Shown: positions 48,701 through 60,300, numbered from the stretch's first letter. The stretch: DNA of 64,000 nt from Mastacembelus armatus (GCF_900324485.2 NC_046634.1:6651501-6715500), one strand, 5' to 3'. The notes: a model not told the origin generated them from the sequence alone. Numbers and translations are program-made.

Positions 48701-48893
48701 CATATTGATTATCTACAAACTGGGTGGGGCCGTGGCCATAGAAAACCCCAGTGCTGGGACACAACCTGCACATAAATACGGACATGAATAACCCAGGAAA
48801 ACAAACAAACAAGTAAACAAGTCAGTTAGCGGCAACACACCCACCTTTTTGCGCGGAGACAACGCACAAGAAAACAGACAACAGGATGTACAT
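45706..48893 (-). CDS. CD2/SLAM-like two-Ig-domain receptor
   Basis: Type I membrane protein likely acting in leukocyte adhesion or co-signalling. Eleven exons, 5' to 3': 48845-48893, 47779-47931, 47521-47646, 47247-47410, 46915-47011, 46717-46812, 46596-46616, 46274-46294, 46147-46173, 45952-46020, 45706-45779; 298 aa. Signal peptide MYILLSVFLCVVSAQ; a V-type domain with ILWKEGPHIAAQW and SGELTIRALVANDSNLYTA, lacking the usual disulfide cysteines as CD2-family V domains do; a C2 domain with several Cys and the SLAM-type CEIKNPISKESS; NIS, NDS and NVT glycosylation sites; a helix (TAGVVVFICLLSAVLLLVF); and a 76-residue tail without tyrosine or ITSM. Each Ig domain is split by an intron. The last acceptor (tcagag) allows two C termini. 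Relation to CD48, CD58 or CD244 cannot be settled by eye. Confidence 0.85.
46052..46099. repeat. Nested inverted repeat (MITE remnant?)
   Basis: An outer 9-base inverted pair (attagaggt / acctctaat) encloses a perfect 8-base hairpin (gtgctcat-cgcc-atgagcac). The start attagaggtcgacc resembles the end of a fish repeat that I recall. It lies in an intron of the Ig receptor, 32 bases before the exon at 45952-46020 on the sense strand. Confidence 0.55.
48150..48530. repeat. Degenerate TTCTA/TTCTG pentamer tract
   Basis: About 380 bases are dominated by decayed variants of ttcta, ttctg and tcctg. It fills much of intron 1 of the Ig receptor and creates a false Leu/Ser-rich open frame on the + strand. 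Confidence 0.7.
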
Positions 48894-49543
48894 CTTCACC
48901 GATGCCCCCGGTCAGACAGAAATCAGAAAGGACAGGAAGGTCCACACAGCTGCCGTCCTGTAGCTACACAACATGTCAGGGTGAGGGTTAATTAAAAGCT
49001 AAGAACATTAGAGGCTAAGTGCGCTAGCTTATAAATAGTTAGCATTAAGTGACGAGACCTGAATCTGTGAAAACACAAGTTCCGCGTTCCCGTGTCCCCG
49101 CCTCCACTATGTCTTCACATAAAAACCATCTTTATTCATTTGCTTTTGTCTACATAAAGTCAGGACACGCGTGTCGCTGAACTAACTAGTTATTACAAGT
49201 TAACACAGCTAATTTTTTTATTTTTAAAAGCATCAACTTCCCCTGTTCTGACCTCACACCTTTGTGTTCTGCCACCTAGTGTCCAAACTGTGTCACTGCA
49301 TCCAGAGGACAAAGCACTTGGTGGCTCTTTATTACACTTTGTAATAGAAAACAAAGTATTCAGATCCTTTACTGCAGTAAAAGTAGTAATACCACAGTGT
49401 GAAAATAAATACTGTAAATCCCAGTTAAGTAAAAGTGTCTAAGTATTATTAACAAAATGTGCTTCAACTATCAAAAGGAAAAGTTACAGAGAAAAACAGT
49501 GTCTGAATGTTAATGCTATCAACTATGATGATTTTGGGTTTAA

Positions 49544-49648
49544 GGCAGCACGGTGGATTAGTGGTTAGCACTGCTGCCTCACAGCAAGAAGGTTCCTGGA
49601 TTGAAACCCAGCAGGGGCCTTTCTGTGTGGAGTTTATTCCCTCTGTGT
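49544..49648 (+). mobile_element. Fish SINE-like repeat fragment
   Basis: The block aggcagcacggtggattagt, then gtggttagcactgctgcctc and ggggcctttctgtgtggagt, belongs to a dispersed element found in very many teleost genomes. A tRNA-like B-box (ggattgaaacc) can be seen. It stops abruptly after the gtgtggagttt motif, so the copy is truncated. I cannot see target duplications. Confidence 0.65.
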
Positions 49649-49902
49649 TAATAGTGAACTTAGTTAATACTGGACCAATTTGAGGTAACCTACTTAATAA
49701 AAAGTGGATAACTTCATCTATAGTAGTGTGTCATACTCTATAGGATATAATAATGTGCATGTGATGTTTTCCCTTACAGAGTAACACACTAACATCAAAT
49801 GTTGCCCTTGATTTTCCAGTCTGACTCGTTCAGTCTGGCCCAGATCCCAGAGGGTAACAACATTTTGCTCTGAAGCCTGTCTGTATTTCATTCACTGTAA
49901 AG

Positions 49903-49908
49903 TTTATT
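49903..49908 (-). terminator. Poly(A) signal candidate of cyp4f gene
   Basis: TTTATT on the + strand reads AATAAA on the - strand, about 140 bases after the P450 stop codon. Confidence 0.55.
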
Positions 49909-50046
49909 TAACCCAAACTGAATACAGTACAAAGTAGTCAACAAGTCATTTCAATGGAACAATAACAAATGTTGCATCAGTAAACAGGATAGAGCTTCTG
50001 TGCTGTTACATTATGAAGCATGCAACCATGTCATTTTGTTGGATCA

Positions 50047-53000
50047 TTAATCCTGCGGTTCCTCCAGTCTGGGCAAGTCCACAGGCTCCAGCTGCAGCCA
50101 CAGACCTCCCTCAGCACGCAGGACGAGGAGGGGCAGACGGCGAACGCCTCCAGAGCTGGTCCCCATCTCAGGGTTCACCCCTGGGCTCAGACGAAACCTG
50201 AGGAGTGTCAACGCCACAACAACTCGCAGCTCTGCCAGGGCAAATTTCTGACCGATGCAGTTCCTGTGAACACACAAAGAAACATTTCCTTATGTAACAT
50301 GTAAAAACCTTTGGTCTTTGTCTTAATTGTTTAATGTCGGCACTTTACCTGGGGCCTGAAGAAAACGGAATGAAGGCATGAGAAGCCCGTCCCATTATGT
50401 TATTTGGGTCAAAGCGCATGGGATTAAACTCCTACCAGAGAGCAGATCAGGCAGTTCATACAGGACAGGTTTATATGAAAGGACGAAGACAATGAGAGAT
50501 TCTTTTGTTTTACCTGTGGGTTTGTCCAGACATCAGGGTTGTGGTGTGTTCCATAAATACTGACCAAACAGATGGTACCTGAGGAGGGTTTACAGGAATT
50601 AAAGTATTTTGAGAGGCGTTTACCTTCACTAAAGGTTATCAAAATCCACCCAACCATCAGGCATTTCACTTCCCAGTTTCAGCTGGTAGACTGTGAATCC
50701 CCCGTGAGCAGGAGCCAAGACATGACAAAACGTTTTAAACCTTGAACATCGATTTCAGAAACTCTCACCTTTTGGTACAGTGCAATCCCCTGGCAGTGCT
50801 ATGTCCTTTGTGTATTTCCTTGTCACAGCCTGTACAGGAGAGTGGAGCCTAAGGCTTTCTCTGATGCACATAGTGGTGAACGGTAGATTGGACAGATCCT
50901 CCCTTTGGACAAAAATGTGTGAATGCACCCACATGAATATTCAGAGGTAAATAATCCTGAGATCCTGCATATAGACAAGTTTTCCACGTCATACAAAACA
51001 TTTTTACTGAGGAAATTACTGTCAAACGTCCAGTCAGCTGGTGTGTGTGTGTGTGTATTCTGACCACTGTATTTCATGTCTGTCTCGGCCTTCCATCAGA
51101 TCCATCACTTCCTGCCTGCATGTTTCCTGATAGTGCTGATGGCGTGCTAAATTATACAGTATCCAGCAAATCGCACTGGCTGTGGTGTCATGACCTGTGG
51201 AAGAAGGTAAGAGGGTTTAAGCTCAGTTTGAGGGCAATATTAATGACTTAGGACTATTTTGACTCATGAGGGAAGAAGCAACACAGGTTATGGTTGGTCA
51301 CTGGTTTGGTATGACCAGTAGTAGCTTAAAGTAGTTCTTGTTTGCAAACTTTCTAAAGACATTGCTGTCAGTTTGTGCACTTACTAATGTCATGACTTTT
51401 CCTATTTGTGCTACACTATATTTTAGCATTTATCAGATTATTATCCTATAATTTCCTCTTGTGATTGCAGTGTTTAGTAAAGGTCACACAGGCGCACTTT
51501 AAGCTCTGTCACCTGCAAACATGAAGGTGTTGGCCTCAGCTTGGATCTCCTCATCCGTGAGGCCTTTTCCATCCTCATCCTGTGACACACACATGTACAC
51601 ACACTTTGTCACATAATGTTCATTGTTACATTCATTTCACTTTGTCTCTTCTTCTTTCCTACCTTTGACGTCAGTATGATGTCTGCAAAATCTTTCTTCC
51701 TCTGTGGTGTTGTGGTGAACTCAGACTTAATCTGTTGACTAATGAGGGTGCGGTGCTTCTGAATCACTTCTCTTGTGAAACTGCAAACATAAGTAAGATA
51801 GGTGTCTTACTATGTTGTAGCACAGAATGTAACATAGCTTATATATACAGTAGCACATAAGATTACTAATAGATATATTATGATAAAATCAAATATCTCT
51901 CTATATAATACAATATAATGTAGTAAATCACAATAAGAATGATAGAATATGATTTCTAAGTAAATAATCCAGCACATTATGATTTAATTGAATATAACAC
52001 AGTGGGGTATAATTCAAAGTACTGCATAAGAAAAAAACACATAGTAAGCAATAGATATTAGAGTATCTATAACTATTTTGCAGTAAAATGTGTCATCTAC
52101 GTTATTTGCGTGACACTGGTCACTCCTCTGAATGTACCATACCTATGTACAACACTTAGGGCCTTTTTGAATCGTTTTCCCTGATGTGTTCTCCAGTAAA
52201 TCCAGTCCCAGTGGTGTAAAATCTTGTGGCGTCGGTCTATTATCAGGTCACTGAGCTCCACTATGGCTGACACGTACTCACTGCTAGACCTGAGGGGAAA
52301 ACACTTTCAAAAAAAAGTACAACAGAGGTAGAATATATGTGTGTATAAAAAAAATCCTCACTCCTGACAGTTGCTGTTGTAGCTGAAAGCACATTTTAGT
52401 AAACTGTCCAGAGTCATCAGAGTGACATGGTCAAACATCTCTAGATTAGTCCTGCCTTCTGCCACCAGGCGGCGCCATTTATTCTGAATGACACAAACAC
52501 AAAGAGAGATGGCTGTAATAATAACAGAATGATTTCAAATTGAAATTATACTTGTATATATTTGTAATATAACATTGACTATGACGTATCCCATCAAAGC
52601 AAACAAGGATGTAAAATATCTCAATATTGACCATGCAACAAAAAGTACATTACTATATATATATATATATATATATATGTAACATGTTACTTTTAATGTA
52701 TGACAGGCTTCTGCATTTCTGTGTCTTACATGCATGATGTTAGCAGATGCATTGAACATGGTGACATAGGTCTTCAGAGCATCAAAGTGAAAAGCTGGAT
52801 TCAGCAGCCGCCTCCTGCGAGACCACTCGTCCCCGTTGCTTATCAACAGGCTTTGTCCTGAGGGGTGACGGTAAACACTGTAACACTTCATACTTGCTCT
52901 GTGCTTGTCATCTTTAAACTTGAATGATCAGATTATCCTCAGGGGTTTTATTTAGTGATAGACCTACAGTAAACCCCTGTGAGCTGTTTGACTCACCAAG

Positions 53001-53905
53001 CCATGGGCGCAGATGGGCATAGATAAGATCATCTTTCACTGTGATGCTGGCTAGATCAAAGAAGAGAGTGAAGAGGAGAAAAGAACAAAAAGCATGGACT
53101 CTGGGAATTGTAGTTTTAATGTTGGGTTAGTTTCAATAATATTTCCGCTTGCATGAAAAAAAGCTAATTTGTTTGCAGGCACTATACAAAGATATTACAT
53201 TTATTTAACTGCTAGTGTGTTACCCTACCAGGTGCCATCAGCAGAGATTTGATATAGTCAGGGTGGAAGACTCTGACCAGATGATAGAAAGGACCCAGGA
53301 ACCAGCTGCAGGAGTGTTTATACGTCTGCACCAGATCATCCACCTGCATGAGTCCTTCCTCTGTGCTCTTCATCTGGGCCACAAACAAATATCGGTTTTA
53401 GTGCACTAAAATCAGAGTTTACGAACCTGGAATTTTACATTTTACAGAAAAATAAATAACAGAGTAAAGTGAGTATAATCTCATTTCTTTGGCTGAATTC
53501 TTACAATGTATTTCAGAGAAAAGAGGAAATTTCACAAAAATATTGTGCAACAGAATATTTCTGTTGCAAACTTCTCCTATTCTCCTTCTTATTCCTGATT
53601 TTCTTTTACTATATACCAACATCTAAAGGTCGTAAAGAAGACAAATGTCACCAAATTATGCCTATTACTGTGGTTTTCCAGTCTTGGTGTGTGTGTCCTA
53701 CCTGACCCAGGTGACCTATCAGCCAAGAGTCTGCATGTGGCTTGCTGAAGCAGGACAGCTTATGTGTGTACCAGGCGTGACGCACCAGCAGCTTTACCAT
53801 CCAAACTACAGCCACAGTGCAAAGACCTGTTCCAACCACAGACAGGATGTGACAGAGGGCTGCCCAGCTGAGGACCTGATGGAGGACACCCTGGAGGACA
53901 GACAT
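50047..53905 (-). CDS. Cytochrome P450 family 4 subfamily F-like
   Basis: ER-bound mono-oxygenase; relatives omega-hydroxylate fatty acids and eicosanoids such as leukotriene B4. Thirteen exons, 5' to 3': 53702-53905, 53229-53373, 52997-53050, 52730-52857, 52362-52483, 52143-52289, 51663-51780, 51513-51579, 51065-51194, 50769-50902, 50514-50578, 50349-50431, 50047-50263; 537 aa (human CYP4F about 520). The N-terminal helix (about residues 20-45) anchors it. Visible are [14 protein letters not shown], the I-helix AGHDTTAS, the ExxR motif in [20 protein letters not shown], and the heme loop FSSGPRNCIGQ with its axial Cys. The tail [15 protein letters not shown] is CYP4F-like. The usual CYP4 I-helix Glu before GHDTT is Ala here. 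The ATG has a good context (aaaATGT). The exact subfamily number needs alignment. Confidence 0.93.
52654..52679. repeat. (TA)n microsatellite in P450 intron
   Basis: TA dinucleotides in the 246-base intron between exons 52730-52857 and 52362-52483. Confidence 0.95.
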
Positions 53906-55202
53906 TTTGGGACGGAGAGTAAGACAGAGTGAATCTTCTAAAGGTGCAGCCTCTTGTTGTTGTTGCAGAAACTAAAAATGCCCCACCTACTATTGCGATT
54001 GCATCAACAGGAACTGCTGCTGTATGAGAGAGAACACTTCCTCTTCCTCTGGCTGTCATTTCCCACACATTCACCTGACAAGGTAATAATTATTCAGCTG
54101 AAATGTACATCAAATATAAAACCATCAATAATACAGTGATTTCTCTGACTCTCTCCAGATTGTACTTCATAAAACCTCTCCAAAAAATATCTGTCATGGT
54201 TACTATTACTGTTACAGGTACCTCTACCGTGATTTGACATTGTTTGTGAATTATTGTCCCTATAAAATAATTGAGTGTTCAGACAGGTCACTGTACAGTT
54301 CAGTGATTCACCATAAATATGACAAATTACTGCAATAATCCTGCCACACCTGCAGTAAAATGCAGTCAAGGGACAAACCTACTGATCAGCAAATGTTTTA
54401 AGGCCAGATGTCAATTCTCTTTTTTGAATAAAGTTATGAACCTAACTTTATTCCAGGCAGAAAAACACAAAGACTGAAACTACAGCCAATGATGTAATTA
54501 TTATTCAATATAACATTTTTCAAAACTCAAAATTTGTGGGTTAGCCAAGCATTTTTATTTTCTTTCAAAGAATTTCAATGAGGGGGTTGTGTTTCATGAA
54601 GTAATGGGATTTACGAGGAGAGCCTGAAGGCCGCAGTGATTGACGCACCTGAGCGAACATTTGAGGAAAAAGTCTGAAAATCAATGCGTGACTTTTTTGC
54701 AGGTAGCTTGAAACGAAAGGCAGGTGACACCGTGTATACCTGTGCGTTTGAGGTGAGACGTTATATAAGTTATTTGTCAGAGAATCGCGAGCTAACTAAT
54801 TAGCCATTTTAGCTAAAGAGACTTTGCATTGAGGTTTTACACTCTGGTTTGGTTGAAACAACGTCACGTTTGTTTTTATGGTAACAATTCATTGATTACT
54901 TATATAATAAGTCTTGTTAAATAAATAAACCTGACCACTAAATTCTGTCCCACTGCGGATTAACCCACAATGCAACATCATTTTGTGCAAGGAAAGAGTG
55001 AAATGACTTTGTACTTTTTGAAATTAAAATATGTTGTATCCACACAATGTTATTTGAATGGTACAGAAAGCTGTTTCTGTGTGTGTGTGTGTGTGCGCGC
55101 GCGCGCCCACTAGTGTGAAAAGGTCCAAGGAGGTGTGTTGCTAAAGAATTGAATTTGTAAATCTTCAAACTCTCTGTGAACGTTGCAGGCTTTCAGCTTA
55201 AA
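53906..55202. other. Divergent upstream region of the P450 and IRS genes
   Basis: The two genes start about 1.3 kb apart in opposite directions. No coding exon recognised. A splice acceptor-like gttgcag ends at 55188, so an untranslated first exon of the IRS gene probably lies upstream, perhaps in the 54600-54780 interval, but no boundary can be proven. Confidence 0.5.
55079..55106. repeat. (GT)n(GC)n alternating purine-pyrimidine tract
   Basis: GT dinucleotides pass directly into GC dinucleotides, giving about 28 bases of strict alternation, the classical Z-DNA-prone pattern, about 100 bases before the IRS coding start. Confidence 0.9.
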
Positions 55203-57936
55203 ATGGCAGAAGGATATGACAGCCAAAGAAGATCTCCACCTGCTTCCAGCTCACCTGTGTCATCTCCCTGCAGTAACTCCACACAAACATGGATACCAGC
55301 AGGATCTCCTCTGCAGCGTTCCTGGATGAGCGATTGTCAAACAGAGCAGGATTCTCTAGACCATCGTGCTGGGATGCAGTCCTGTGAGCTTTCCTCCCCC
55401 CATTTCTATGAGGAGCTCTTTTGCACCAGACAGACTTCTGTCCCTCTGGTATCTCTGGCCGGCACCCTCATGACCTCCACCGGGCCCCAGAGTGATGTGG
55501 TGAAACAGGGTTACCTGGGGAAGATGGAGCGGAACCACAGAAAGTATTTTGTCCTTAGAACAGGAAGTCACACCGGGCCGAGCCGGCTCGAGTGGTACAA
55601 GAACCAGGAGAAGTTTGCAGCGATGGAGAGGTCTGCTTCACCAGCGACGCTGTTTGGATCAAGCAAACGAGGGTAGGCAAACAAATGAAACAAGATATGA
55701 CATTAATTTGATCAATTCTGATGTTTAATTTAATTTAACTCTACATCCTGAAAATATCCACTATTCTAACTAACTGACTGAGAAAACACTTGTTACATGC
55801 TTGGAGCTGTATTTTGAAACATTTTGTACAACACGAATTTGAGCAAGACCTGTCTGAAGAAACAGTCCAAAAAAAATAGAAACTGAGTTAATCCTTACTT
55901 CCTAGGGTGATTTACCTGGGGTCCTGTCTTGGTGTGGGCCAGACTGGCAGTTCCAGGAAAGGCTACACGGTGGTGTTGTATACCAAGGATCAGACCATGG
56001 TGCTGGTGTTGGAGGACCAGCAGGAACAAGGAGAGTGGTATCTGGCCCTCAGGACACTGATGGAGGAAGAGCGGAGGGATGAAGACCACAGTGAAGGGTT
56101 TGAAGATGAGGATGATGGTTATTGCACTTTGCCCCCTACTGCTTTCTTCAAAGAGGTGAGGTCAGGTTTTTTTCTGTCATATACTGTAGATATTAAAGTA
56201 TGAAATTTGATTAAATTTTTCAGTCGAAAAATCGAGTACCAACTAAAGACCTCGCCATGACCTTTGTCTAAGGTTTGGCCAGTCACAGTGAAGCCCAGAG
56301 GCCTGGGCCGCTCCAAGTCTCTCGCAGGAGAGACCCGGCTCTGCCTCACAGCTACCTCACTCATCTTGGTCAGAGTGGGGGCATGCAGTGATTTGCCCTC
56401 AGTTACAATACCTTTGCTGAGTGTTCGCTGCTTTGGCCGGTTGGATGGCTTGTTCTTCTTGGAGCTCGGCAGGTCGGCACCAAACGGTCCTGGGGAGATC
56501 TGGATGGAAGCAAGAGACCAAGGTAATTAATAACAAAGACTGTGTTGATGTTAGGACTCCTTTATCATAGGACTGTGAGACTTACTTCTTATGGCTCTTC
56601 TGTACAGGAAACCCAGCAATTGCCCAGAATATTCATGAGGTGGTTCTGGAAACTATACGGGCTCTACGAGCTCTTCCTGACTTCAGTCGGTCCCCAACCT
56701 CCAGCTACAATCAGCATCAGGCGCTTCTGGCCTCAAAACGCAGCAGACCCAAGTACAGAGACAAACTGGTAAATGTGAGACCACTCAGCTCTCCCCTGGT
56801 GCTGCCTCCCAAGGACACTGAAGTCCAGGCTAGTCCAAAACGGTGTTGCCTAGAGCCCAGTAAACCAGACCAGACAGAACTTGGGTCTGTTCTGAGCTTC
56901 ACTTCACATCTCACACCTGTCAGATCCCAGCAGGGCTTCGTGTCTGACAATGGCAACTACATGGAAATGCAGATGCAGCGCTGCAGTACTGCAGTCCACA
57001 GGGTGGATGGCTGGGAGCTGGGTGACGATGAGGAGGGCCTGGAGTACATGATGATGTCCCCTCAGGTCAGCCACACTTCATCCATCTTGCCTCAGGATGA
57101 CTATGTGACCATGGTGAGCCCACATAAACTCAGCTGGCCGGCTCACTCTTCCCCTTCCTCTTCCTTTCAGACATCATTCAACAGGTCAGTTTAACTTGAG
57201 GGAAAAATCGCTGTCATTTGTTACATTTACTGTAGTTTTCCCAGAGTTTTATTGTGGTAAAACAAAAACAAATCCTAAAATAAATCTGTGTTAAATTGTA
57301 AGATGATGCTTACTGTTATCAATAACACATATGAGACTTTAGTAGGTGCCTTTGTAACTCTGAATACTGGAGTTGCTGCATGTCTGTATTGCATTATTAG
57401 ATAAAATGATGCAATATTGGAACAGAAAAGGTTGAGTCCACATGTTAAATAAAATGTGTATCTTGGCTGCTACTTGTCTATTTGTTTGACTAATATTTGT
57501 GAAATCCTTTTTTTTTTTTTTTCCCTTCATTTTTAGCTTGACCTCTGATAGCTACTCTCCTCTGCACCCATCACATCATCAGCCCAGTGAGCACAGCCTG
57601 ACAACCTCAGTGCTTCAGTCAGAAACAGAAAATGGCCTGTCACAGATGAGTGTCAGCTGCTCCACGCGATTACAGGATGATACAAGGCAGCAGCAGAAAT
57701 CAGTTTGGCACAGACGACACCAGGCACAGGGCAGCGCCACGACTCCCCCCTTGGACAGCACTGATGTCTCAGACCTGATGGCTCCATTTGACAGACTTGG
57801 ATTAGGCAGCACTAGGCAAGGCCAGGCTAGTCCAAACTCTGATGCAGACTGCTCCAGCAGACCCCAGGCTGCACCAGACAAATCTGTCAGAAGATGCCTG
57901 CTGTCATCATGTCTGCCTTCTTGCCTGCAAGGTTAG
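55203..57936 (+). CDS. Short insulin receptor substrate-like docking protein
   Basis: Membrane-proximal adaptor that would couple insulin/IGF-1 receptor tyrosine kinases to PI3-kinase. Five coding exons join in phase: 55203-55672, 55906-56155, 56273-56522, 56608-57184, 57537-57936; 648 aa, about half the length of IRS1 or IRS2. After a Ser/Pro-rich N-terminal part of about 95 residues comes a PH domain (DVVKQGYLGKMERNHRKYFVLR to EGEWYLALRTL-like EQGEWYLALRTLM). A PTB domain follows (VKPRGLGRSKSLAGETRLCL, then PGEIWMEARD and AIAQNIHEVVLETIRAL). The tail has three YxxM PI3-kinase docking motifs: NYMEM, EYMMM and DYVTM. The length and few motifs recall rodent IRS3, but an IRS1/2/4 paralogue is equally possible. 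DOK4/5/6 are less likely because of the YxxM motifs. The ATG lies 14 bases after a probable acceptor. Confidence 0.87.
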
Positions 57937-58197
57937 GCCAGGTCCTGTGTGTTGGATTACATCTCAGTAATCTGAACAGAAGCTGTTGGTTTTTTTTGTT
58001 TGTTTGTTTTTTGTTTTTGGTCCAACAGATGACTTTGTGTTCACTAGCCACAAAGTGTAAAACTTGATGCTTATGAAGGAATAATTGATTTAATTTCAGT
58101 TTGATTGTTGGTGGTATTTGTTGCACTTAATCACACTTGCATGTTGCACAGTTGTGCGACAGTTAAAGAAATATAACTACACCATAGGACCGAGAAA

Positions 58198-58203
58198 AAT
58201 AAA
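58198..58203 (+). terminator. Poly(A) signal candidate of IRS-like gene
   Basis: AATAAA 0.26 kb after the stop codon, followed by a GT/T-rich stretch. Confidence 0.55.
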
Positions 58204-58280
58204 GAAGTTAAATTTGTTGATAATCTCATTAGTTGTGTGTAATGCTATAGTAAAGTGTATTTTTATGTCCAATAACAATA

Positions 58281-58345
58281 CTCAAGGCAAATTTATTTGT
58301 ATAGCACATTTCATACACAAAGACAATTCAAAGTGCTGCAAGTAA
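58281..58345. repeat. Fish dispersed-repeat fragment
   Basis: The stretch caaggcaaatttatttgtat followed by agcacatttcatacacaaag and caattcaaagtgct is a motif dispersed through many teleost genomes. No ends or coding capacity can be seen. Confidence 0.55.
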
Positions 58346-59058
58346 TACAAGAAAACATCACCAGAGAAACAGCATAAAAACAAAGTGCATTTAAATGAAT
58401 ACATGAAAACATAAAAAATACAGATGGACATTTGGAAAGTTTGAAATTATAGACAACTCTGTATTGTTGATTTTACATGGGCTATAAATTAAAACCCTAT
58501 CTAAAGTGGCATATTAGTTAAAAGCAGTGGCAGTGTCACGTCACAGACAGTAGACAGCACAAAGATTTGAACACTTCCATTTTAGGTACCATTTAATAGA
58601 AAAACAGGAAATTCCTTTTTATGTTCCTTAGGGAGGTTACAGGCTCATCTGGGTCATAATAATATTCTCAGGGTGAAGAGTGGGATTATATCTTAAATGC
58701 ATTGGTTGAATCACCAAAAGCCTCATACAGCACAGCATGACACAATAAGAAACATGAATACAATCAGAATCAATTCCATAGGTGGCAGCACCGTACCACA
58801 TAATCCCATAACATGCTGAACTTTTCCATATTAGGCAGTCAAAGATTTTTAGACACCAGAGGGAAATGAGTTCTGTTTTTGGCTGAAAGGATAAATAGAC
58901 CGATACTACAATAAATCATCTTTTTGTAAACATGAAGGGAGACTTGAGAGCATGAGAGGATCAGAACATTTTCAAATTTAGGGATTCAGCATTCTTTCTG
59001 GATGTGAAAGCCTTGATAAATATGAAGGTGTACTATATATAAAAAGTTCACCAAGGTC
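58346..59058. other. Intergenic / 3' region of the chemokine receptor
   Basis: AT-rich DNA with no recognisable exon. It probably contains the 3' UTR of the - strand receptor gene. No confident poly(A) signal was assigned. Confidence 0.45.
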
Positions 59059-60120
59059 TCAGAGAACAGCTGTGTGTCCTTCAGATGTCTGAGATGTTGA
59101 CCTGCTGAACTTTGACATTGACATTCTCTCTTGTCTGAGTCTCCTCTGAAAAAGCAGCATCATTTTTTTCTTGAACTTCTCTCCCACAAATGCGTACAGG
59201 ACAGGGTTGATGCAGCTGTGGAGCAGTGCCAGAGAGCTGGTTGCTTCCAAAGCTAAGTTCACTGACTTCCTCACAGCACAGTTAAACGATATCATGTGAG
59301 CCCTCATGAGAGTGTCTATCATCATGGTTATGTGATACGGTGTCCAGCACAGAAGAAATGCAATTACAACAGCTATAATTACCCTCATGGCTCGGTGCTT
59401 CTGGAAACCACGGGTGTGCAGCAGCCTTGCGATGGTGATGCTGTAGCACATTATCATCACACCCAGAGGGAGAAAAAAGCCCAAAATATGGCGGATTCCA
59501 CGAGTGGCAAGTCTCCATGAGTTTGCACTGCCCATCTCAAACCTCTCACTGCAAATCATCCTGTCATGGCTGACCTTTAACGTGTCGTTGTAAAGTGCAG
59601 GCAGAGCGAGGGCCCAACCTAGGGCCCATACTGCTGCACACAGGAACCTGCTACACATCCTCTGGCGATTTTTCAGACTCTCCCTCGCGTGCACAATCAC
59701 AAGATAACGATCCATGCTAATACAGGCCAGAAAGATGATGCTGGTGAAGAAGTTTGCTTCGAAAATTAGACTAAGAAGTTTGCACATGAAATCCCCAAAG
59801 ATCCATCCTTGATGCACTGCTACAGCCCAGAATGGGACAGTGAAGGCTATCAGACCATCTGCTATTGTCAGATGAAACAAGTACACATCAGATGGAGTCA
59901 GGACCTGTCTGCTGCTGGCGATCACCCAACCTACTAACAGGTTTCCTGGAATTGCCAGTAAAAAGATAACTATGTCGATGAGACACAGGATCACATCTGC
60001 AGGAGGTCCCAGTGGTTTCAGCTCACATGAAAGTGTATTCTGATCCACAATGTACTGTGTGTCATTGTCCTGGAAGGTATCATTGTCAAATAAACCTTGG
60101 AAGTTGTAGAACACTGACAT
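59059..60120 (-). CDS. CXC chemokine receptor, CXCR1/CXCR2-like
   Basis: Seven-helix Gi-coupled receptor, probably for CXCL8-type chemokines on neutrophils. A single coding exon of 353 aa. The open frame continues upstream to 60195, but an intron acceptor (ccatag) ends two bases before this ATG and a donor (aag/gtacgt) sits at 60232, so the usual chemokine-receptor plan of a 5' UTR exon plus one coding exon applies. An acidic N terminus (FDNDTFQDND) with a Cys precedes TM1 (ILCLIDIVIFLLAIPGNLLV). The TM2 chemokine TxP motif is FTVPFW. Further on are MDRYLVIVHA, an ECL2 Cys (DRMICSERF), QKHRAMRVI, CWTPYH, an ECL3 Cys and INPVLYAFVGEKF; the C terminus is Ser/Thr-rich. QKHRAMRVI is shared with human CXCR1/2. 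It neighbours arpc2, as in human. Confidence 0.93.
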   Translation of the reverse strand: MSVFYNFQGLFDNDTFQDNDTQYIVDQNTLSCELKPLGPPADVILCLIDIVIFLLAIPGNLLVGWVIASSRQVLTPSDVYLFHLTIADGLIAFTVPFWAVAVHQGWIFGDFMCKLLSLIFEANFFTSIIFLACISMDRYLVIVHARESLKNRQRMCSRFLCAAVWALGWALALPALYNDTLKVSHDRMICSERFEMGSANSWRLATRGIRHILGFFLPLGVMIMCYSITIARLLHTRGFQKHRAMRVIIAVVIAFLLCWTPYHITMMIDTLMRAHMISFNCAVRKSVNLALEATSSLALLHSCINPVLYAFVGEKFKKKMMLLFQRRLRQERMSMSKFSRSTSQTSEGHTAVL

Positions 60121-60121
60121 G

Positions 60122-60300
60122 ACTATGGAAAGAAAACAGATGGATGTTACCACACTTATCACAGCAGGACAAATCCCTGGTTCCGCTTCTGCCAAGAGGA
60201 TTCAGGTCTGCACATATAGTCCAAACACGTACCTTCTGGCCAGGTCTAACCGTAGCTTTCACAGACAACAGCTTGCCGCTCAAATAAGCTGAGGAAGAGC
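60122..60300 (-). other. 5' UTR intron and exon of the chemokine receptor
   Basis: Read on the - strand, a likely untranslated exon ends at 60233 (ccagaag/gtacgt) and a 110-base intron (60232 down to 60123) ends in ttctttccatag just before the coding ATG. The upstream limit of the exon cannot be placed. Confidence 0.6.

Noticed and set aside
60121-60195. Upstream extension of the chemokine receptor frame by 25 residues.
   Set aside because: An intron acceptor immediately precedes the downstream ATG and a donor lies at 60232, so the extension is intronic; related receptors start at the downstream ATG type of position.
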